Shown here: piece by piece, positions 60,371-64,000 of the stretch
Numbering within the stretch: position 1 is the stretch's first letter
Layout: every line of letters starts with the position of its first letter
Origin: Lachnospiraceae bacterium UBA1818
GTDB lineage: Bacteria; Bacillota; Clostridia; Lachnospirales; Lachnospiraceae
Assembly: GCA_904419285.1 (NCBI GenBank)
Contig: CAJFQZ010000005.1
Coordinates: 41,018 to 105,017, forward strand
Direction of reading: 5' to 3'
Length of the DNA: 64,000 bases
Position numbers and translations under genes: made by a program
The notes under the pieces: generated by a model
The model's input: the letters and a program-made list of their open reading frames with translations, nothing else
Database searches by the model: none
Told to the model about the DNA's origin: nothing

Positions 60371-60958
60371 TTATACCCTAAAATCCTTTATATACGCCCC
60401 AATCTCTTCCAGACAGCGCTCCAGTTCCATGTTCACAAACCGCTTCCAAATCCCTGCGCGCCGGAGATTTTCTTCTGAAAAATCTGCAGAATCCGCAAGA
60501 AATCTCCTGCACATTTCCTCGTATCTCGGTTCCTTCTCTCTCTGCTCTCTCTCCAGAGCCCGGGACAGCCTCACACCATCATCTACCTCAATATAGATTG
60601 GAACGATCTTCTCTTCTCCAAAATACTTCTTCAGCGCCTGGAAGGACTCCAGCGTCCCGATCACCAGATAATCCTTCTTCTCCAGATCGATCTGGCCGTC
60701 ATCCGCAGTAAAATAAGTCCACACGCCGCATTTTGTATTATACGCTCTCACTTCAATGACTCGCCCCGCCTCCTGCATCTCGCGCAGCCGGTCTTCTCCT
60801 ACAAAGTGATATTCCACACCCTCCTGCTCTCCGTCCCTGATCGGCCGTGTTGTATACGGAACGATCCTCTGAAGCTCCGGCATTCTCTCAGACAGTTTTT
60901 TATAGATAGTATCCTTTCCGGAAGAACTCTTTCCCATGATATAGAATATCTTACCCAT
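60371..60958 (-). CDS. Guanylate-kinase-like nucleotide kinase
   Basis: 195 residues. P-loop GKSSSGKD, then VPYTTRPIRDGEQEGVEYHF, the GMP-binding signature of the Gmk family, but the C-terminal half is divergent. Located between the decarboxylase gene (8-nt overlap) and holB, where B. subtilis carries tmk. It could be a second guanylate kinase or a nucleotide kinase with another substrate; the main gmk is expected elsewhere. Confidence 0.75.
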   Translation of the reverse strand: MGKIFYIMGKSSSGKDTIYKKLSERMPELQRIVPYTTRPIRDGEQEGVEYHFVGEDRLREMQEAGRVIEVRAYNTKCGVWTYFTADDGQIDLEKKDYLVIGTLESFQALKKYFGEEKIVPIYIEVDDGVRLSRALEREQREKEPRYEEMCRRFLADSADFSEENLRRAGIWKRFVNMELERCLEEIGAYIKDFRV

Positions 60959-62477
60959 TTATCCACACCTCGATCTTTCCGCTTTCTTCCGTTCCTTCTA
61001 TGGAAAATCCCATTTTCTGATATTCGGTCATCTGCCGCGCTGTCTCCTTTCCGATCCGTTCTCCCGGTACGACAAGAGGAATACCCGGGGGATAGAGATA
61101 GGCATATTCAAGAGATACCTTTCCGCCGGCATCCGCCCATGCCACAGTCCTTGTCTTCTCCCCGCTGTATTTCAGCTGCTCCGCATCCCATGCGGAGAGC
61201 ACCTGCTCCTGCTGCTGCAGTTTTCCGCTTACTCCCGCACTGCAGTTTTCTTCCCCAGTATACTTCTCGAAGCCGTCCTCCCGCGCCTGAACTGCTTCTG
61301 TCCTGTTCTCCTCAGCCTCTTCGCCCGCCTGCCCTTCGGCTGCCGACAGTGCTTTGTCGATCTTCACCAGTGCGCTCACCAAACGCTGCAGTCCCTCATT
61401 CGTATCCCCGGGTCCCGTCATTGCGATAATATAGGAGCCCGCAGCCATTTCCATCTGGAGGTGATATCTTTCCAGCAGGAGCCGGTACAGCTCTCTTCCT
61501 GTAAACTCTTTCCGACTTCCATCCGCTCTCTTGAGCAGAGTTCCCTTCGCAGAAATAACCAGCTTCGATCGGTCATATCTCTCTGTCTTCAGAAGTCTCA
61601 GATACTTCAGACGCCCCAGTTCCTTTCTCGTCCTCTCCAGAGATTCCGTATACGCTGTCCAAACGTCATTCCGTCCGCTGACAGCCCGTATGCACTCATC
61701 CATCCCTGCCATCAGTATATAGGAGGGACTGCTTGTCTGCAGCAGATGCAGATACTTCCTGATCCTGCGCCGGTCCGCCAGTCCTCCGTTTATGTGCAGA
61801 AGCGCTGTCTGCGTAAGCGAGGGAAGCGTCTTGTGCAGGCTGTGAATGACCACGTCTGCTCCCGCCTGATTTGAATTTTCAAGAAAATATGGATGAAATC
61901 CAAAATGAGCACCATGTGCCTCATCCACGATCAGAGGGATCCCTTTTTCATGCGCGATATCCGAGATCATACGAACATCCGAAACCACGCCGTCATAAGT
62001 CGGAGACGTGATCACGACCGCACAGATATCCTGCTCTGACTTCAGGATGCGTGCCACCTTCTCCGGACGGATCTCCCCATTCAATCCTGTCCTCTCGTCA
62101 AATTCCGGGTACACATAGACCGGATGCAGCTCATTCAAATATACAGCATTATACACTGATTTGTGACAATTGCGGGCGATCAGAATCTTCCTGCCCCGCT
62201 CTGAGCATCCCAGCACTGCACTTAAAATCCCCGCCGTACTTCCATTAATAAGGTAATGTGTCTCCTCTGCCCGATATGCTCTTGCAGCCCGCTCTTCGGC
62301 CTCCTTTAATATAGAAGAAGCGTGATGCAGATCGTCAAATCCGTCAATCTCCGTAATATCTATTTCATATGGGAGATCCGCTCCGGTGATCAAAGGATTC
62401 CTTTTATGTCCCGGCATATGAAAAGGATAATAATCTGATGCTGAGTATTCTTTCAATTTTACATATAATCGTTCCAT
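60951..62477 (-). CDS. Orn/Lys/Arg decarboxylase (PLP-dependent, YaaO/SpeA-like)
   Basis: 508 residues. Fold-type I PLP enzyme with FHMPGHKR at the start, IVDEAHGAHFGFHP and the PLP lysine in IHSLHKTLPS (Lys216), plus a C-terminal YPPGIPLVVPGE motif. It makes a polyamine or its precursor from a basic amino acid; the substrate cannot be told from the sequence. An insertion rich in Glu/Gln near 390-430 is unusual. It leads the operon; AGGAGA precedes the start. Confidence 0.9.
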   Translation of the reverse strand: MERLYVKLKEYSASDYYPFHMPGHKRNPLITGADLPYEIDITEIDGFDDLHHASSILKEAEERAARAYRAEETHYLINGSTAGILSAVLGCSERGRKILIARNCHKSVYNAVYLNELHPVYVYPEFDERTGLNGEIRPEKVARILKSEQDICAVVITSPTYDGVVSDVRMISDIAHEKGIPLIVDEAHGAHFGFHPYFLENSNQAGADVVIHSLHKTLPSLTQTALLHINGGLADRRRIRKYLHLLQTSSPSYILMAGMDECIRAVSGRNDVWTAYTESLERTRKELGRLKYLRLLKTERYDRSKLVISAKGTLLKRADGSRKEFTGRELYRLLLERYHLQMEMAAGSYIIAMTGPGDTNEGLQRLVSALVKIDKALSAAEGQAGEEAEENRTEAVQAREDGFEKYTGEENCSAGVSGKLQQQEQVLSAWDAEQLKYSGEKTRTVAWADAGGKVSLEYAYLYPPGIPLVVPGERIGKETARQMTEYQKMGFSIEGTEESGKIEVWING

Positions 62478-62783
62478 AGCTGCTTCTCCTGACGCTTTCT
62501 CCGTTCCTCCGTCTTCCCCGACTCATTCTGATTCCAAACATCTCTTTCCTATTTCCACGAAATATTTCTTTCCTATTCTAGCACAGAGAAGAGACGAGCA
62601 CCACTTTATATGCTGATGAAATTCCGCAAATTGGCCGTGTCGAGATCCGACTCTTTTGCACATGTCGGATTATATAATAAAATGTCGGAATTCATATAAT
62701 TTTATATATTTTTATCTATTTCCATCTTTTCCCTTATAGAATTTATTCGTTACACTACGATCAGCCAAAGGAGGAATTATTTT
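62478..62783. other. 306-bp divergent intergenic region
   Basis: Lies between the decarboxylase gene (minus) and the 38-codon gene (plus). It holds two CTTTCCTATT copies at about 62545-62580, an inverted GTCG/CGAC pair near 62640-62650, the two TGTCGGA boxes at 62662-62690, and AT-rich stretches (TATAAT at 62673 and 62695). No convincing -35/-10 pair was found for either gene. Confidence 0.5.
62662..62690 (+). promoter_or_regulatory. Two ATGTCGGA boxes spaced 20 bp, Spo0A-box-like
   Basis: ATGTCGGAT (62662-62670) and ATGTCGGAA (62682-62690), same strand, exactly 20 bp apart, that is about two helical turns. TGTCGGA differs at one base from the Spo0A box TGTCGAA. They lie about 95 bp upstream of a gene that itself resembles part of Spo0A. 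Confidence 0.45.
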
Positions 62784-62900
62784 ATGACTGACAGTATCAC
62801 CAAACTTCTGCTGCAGCTTGGTATCCGCTCCACATACTATGGTTTCAGATATCTCCGCTACGCCCTGGAGCTCTGTCTGCATCATTATCTGGAAGCATGA
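62784..62900 (+). CDS. 38-residue protein resembling the first helices of the Spo0A DNA-binding domain
   Basis: Starts ATG at 62784 with a perfect AAAGGAGG 9 nt upstream, stops TGA at 62898-62900, and is followed at once by a terminator. The core SITKLLLQLGI...YYGFRYLRYALEL matches, by position, the start of the Spo0A C-terminal domain (SIT--I-EIGV...-KGY-YLR-AI). The recognition helix-turn-helix of Spo0A lies further on and is missing here, so it cannot bind DNA in the same way. It may be a small decoy or partner peptide, or a truncated gene; strong start and stop signals favour an expressed gene. Confidence 0.65.
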   Translation: MTDSITKLLLQLGIRSTYYGFRYLRYALELCLHHYLEA

Positions 62901-62903
62901 TAC

Positions 62904-62946
62904 CGCCCCCGCTTGAACCTGATGTTCGAAGTGGGGGTTTTCTTGA
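62904..62946 (+). terminator. Terminator of the 38-codon gene
   Basis: CCCCCGCTTGAAC pairs with GTTCGAAGTGGGGG (one bulge), followed by TTTTCTTG. It begins about 7 nt after the stop. Confidence 0.85.
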
Positions 62947-63064
62947 AATCTTCATAAATCTTAACCTGCATTTTATTTCTTCGTCACACTCTGCTCACAA
63001 TTTAAGATTATATTATCCTTAAACAAAGCAGAGATGCTTTTTCATATATATTTCCTCTATTCTC

Positions 63065-63096
63065 AGCCGGCGAGCAGCATCCCGGCTTTTTCTTTT
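63065..63096 (+). terminator. Plus-strand terminator hairpin
   Basis: AGCCGG and CCGGCT with TTTTTCTTTT after it. No plus-strand gene is seen in 62947-63064, so it may end a small RNA or back up the previous terminator. Confidence 0.55.
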
Positions 63097-63100
63097 ATAA

Positions 63101-63130
63101 GAAAAAATACCCGGGGAATATATTCCCCGG
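63101..63130 (-). terminator. Terminator of the rRNA/tRNA operon
   Basis: Perfect palindrome CCGGGGAATA/TATTCCCCGG at 63111-63130, followed on the minus strand by GGTATTTTTTC. It lies 14 nt after tRNA-Lys. Confidence 0.85.
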
Positions 63131-63144
63131 ATATCCTGATCCAG

Positions 63145-63217
63145 TGAGCGTGCGGGGATTCGAACCCCGGACAACTTGATTAAAAGTCAAGTGCTCTACC
63201 ACCTGAGCTACACGCCC
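63145..63217 (-). tRNA. tRNA-Lys(TTT)
   Basis: Acceptor GGGCGTG/CACGCTC, anticodon loop CTTTTAA (TTT), T-arm GGGGTTCGAATCCCC. Last tRNA of the seven-tRNA cluster. Confidence 0.95.
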
Positions 63218-63244
63218 ATATTCTTAAATTATAGCAGAGAAAAA

Positions 63245-63317
<73 letters not shown>

Positions 63318-63365
63318 ATTTACACACATCTGATCATTATCTATAAAATAACTTCAGAGTGTAAG

Positions 63366-63439
63366 TTGCGGGAGCAGGATTTGAACCTGCGACCTTCGGG
63401 TTATGAGCCCGACGAGCTTCCAGACTGCTCCACCCCGCG
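63366..63439 (-). tRNA. Initiator tRNA-fMet(CAT)
   Basis: Anticodon loop CTCATAA (CAT). Two initiator marks are present: an unpaired C1-A72 end (CGCGGGG against TCCCGCA) and three G:C pairs in the anticodon stem (GGG/CCC). Confidence 0.95.
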
Positions 63440-63470
63440 ATATTAAATTATAATATCTCATAAGAGATAA

Positions 63471-63543
63471 AGCCGATGATCGGACTCGAACCGATAACCT
63501 GCTGATTACAAATCAGCTGCTCTGCCAATTGAGCCACATCGGC
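63471..63543 (-). tRNA. tRNA-Thr(TGT)
   Basis: Acceptor GCCGATG/CATCGGC, anticodon loop TTTGTAA (TGT), T-arm ATCGGTTCGAGTCCGAT. Confidence 0.95.
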
Positions 63544-63622
63544 ATATTTCACAGCTGATCTAAACCAACTGTATTTTCTGCGGCTGAACAATCAGCCGAA
63601 GCTGCCCGATTAATATCGGCAA

Positions 63623-63704
63623 TGGATGGAGGTGGATTCGAACCACCGAAGCAACTTGCAACAGATTTACAGTCTGCCCCCTTTGGCCACTCGGGAACCC
63701 ATCC
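63623..63704 (-). tRNA. tRNA-Tyr(GTA)
   Basis: Class II tRNA of 82 nt with a long variable arm. Acceptor GGATGGG/TCCATCC, anticodon loop CTGTAAA (GTA), T-arm GGTGGTTCGAATCCACC. Confidence 0.95.
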
Positions 63705-63721
63705 ATAATTAATTTTTTAAG

Positions 63722-63794
63722 TGGGGCCTACAGGGCTCGAACCTGTGACCCTCTGCTTGTAAGGCAGATGCTCTCCCAGCTGAGCTAAGACCCC
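63722..63794 (-). tRNA. tRNA-Val(TAC)
   Basis: Acceptor GGGGTCT/AGGCCCC, anticodon loop CTTACAA (TAC), T-arm ACAGGTTCGAGCCCTGT. Confidence 0.95.
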
Positions 63795-63800
63795 ACATAA

Positions 63801-63874
63801 CGACCCAGAAGAGACTCGAACTCTCGACCTCCGCCGTGACAGGGCGGCGCTCTAACCAACTGAGCCACTGGGCC
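63801..63874 (-). tRNA. tRNA-Asp(GTC)
   Basis: Acceptor GGCCCAG/CTGGGTC, anticodon loop CTGTCAC (GTC), T-arm GAGAGTTCGAGTCTCT. First tRNA after the 23S gene. Confidence 0.95.
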
Positions 63875-63949
63875 ATTCTATAATTTCAGGTATGTACCCT
63901 GAAAACTACATACAAAGAATCAATCCATCCATCTTCCTATTCCCGCTCT

Positions 63950-64000
63950 GGTTATGCCCTCGACCTATTAGTAACAGTCAGCTCCATGCGTTACCGCACT
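63950..64000 (-). rRNA. 23S rRNA, 3' end only
   Basis: The minus strand reads GACTGTTACTAATAGGTCGA then GGGCATAACC, the well-known 3' terminal stretch of 23S rRNA. The exact 3' end near 63950 is set by the expected pairing of GGGCATAACC with the 5' end of the molecule, which lies outside the window. The remaining gap to tRNA-Asp (75 nt) is too short for a 5S gene. Confidence 0.9.

Noticed and set aside
62604-62700. Several TATAAT hexamers as a promoter of the 38-codon gene
   Set aside because: None has a TTGACA-like box at 16-18 nt, and all lie more than 80 nt upstream of the start; AT-richness explains them.

Overview
The window looks like chromosome from a spore-forming, Gram-positive member of the Clostridia, most likely Lachnospiraceae. 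The signs are AGGAGG ribosome sites, lipoprotein signals, the spore genes spmA and spmB, the yaaO-holB-yaaT-yabB-yabC order of housekeeping genes, tRNAs without an encoded CCA, and a large Firmicutes-type ESX/type VII secretion (T7SS) locus. Species cannot be named from the sequence alone.

Layout. (1) 1-5763, minus strand: a secreted multidomain GH84 beta-N-acetylglucosaminidase cut by the window edge. Its leader carries a strong promoter, a BglG/LicT-type RAT antiterminator element and an overlapping terminator. (2) 5942-6291: a tRNA-Glu/tRNA-Cys operon. (3) 6427-47268, all minus strand: about 41 kb of T7SS genes. Read in the direction of transcription, the locus starts with a surface serine protease fused to a cytoplasmic FHA domain, a PP2C phosphatase and a Ser/Thr kinase. 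Two membrane proteins, a 2181-residue Ig-like surface protein, a second kinase with an extracellular TPR-like region, a 43-residue membrane protein, a TPR/carboxypeptidase-regulatory membrane protein, a DUF6382-FHA protein and a CpaE/TadZ-like ATPase follow. Next come an EsaB/YukD ubiquitin-like protein, EssC and a WXG100 protein. Last are three effector modules: an LXG nuclease toxin with an immunity-gene island, a zinc-metallopeptidase module and a lipase (TslA-like) module, the last two with lipoproteins that are probably immunity proteins. No EssA, full EssB/YukC or EsaA/YueB was recognised. (4) 47521-48963, plus strand: an XRE-type regulator divergent from the T7SS genes. (5) 49079-49359: tRNA-Ala and tRNA-Asn. 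(6) 49475-56822: CvpA, DUF5711 and LysM envelope genes; spmA with a DUF885 lipoprotein; divergent spmB; and an ABC ATPase with degenerate motifs. (7) 56822-62477, minus strand: rsmI, trmN6, ricT/yaaT, holB, a guanylate-kinase-like gene where Bacillus has tmk, and an Orn/Lys/Arg decarboxylase. (8) 62784-62900, plus strand: a 38-codon gene resembling the start of the Spo0A DNA-binding domain. (9) 63101-64000, minus strand: the 3' end of a 23S rRNA gene followed directly by seven tRNAs, with no 5S between them.

The most notable part is the T7SS locus. It joins a minimal EssC/EsaB/WXG100 core to a full phospho-signalling set (two kinases, one phosphatase, three FHA proteins plus FHA-like domains in EssC), an extracellular protease, a giant Ig-like surface protein and a pilus-type MinD ATPase. 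The toxin end shows recent rearrangement: a 27-bp near-perfect repeat flanks the LXG cassette, one immunity pair exists as two copies with opposite decay, an immunity lipoprotein is broken by two lesions, and the toxin tip is AT-rich. All functional statements rest on motif reading and gene context; no database search was possible.
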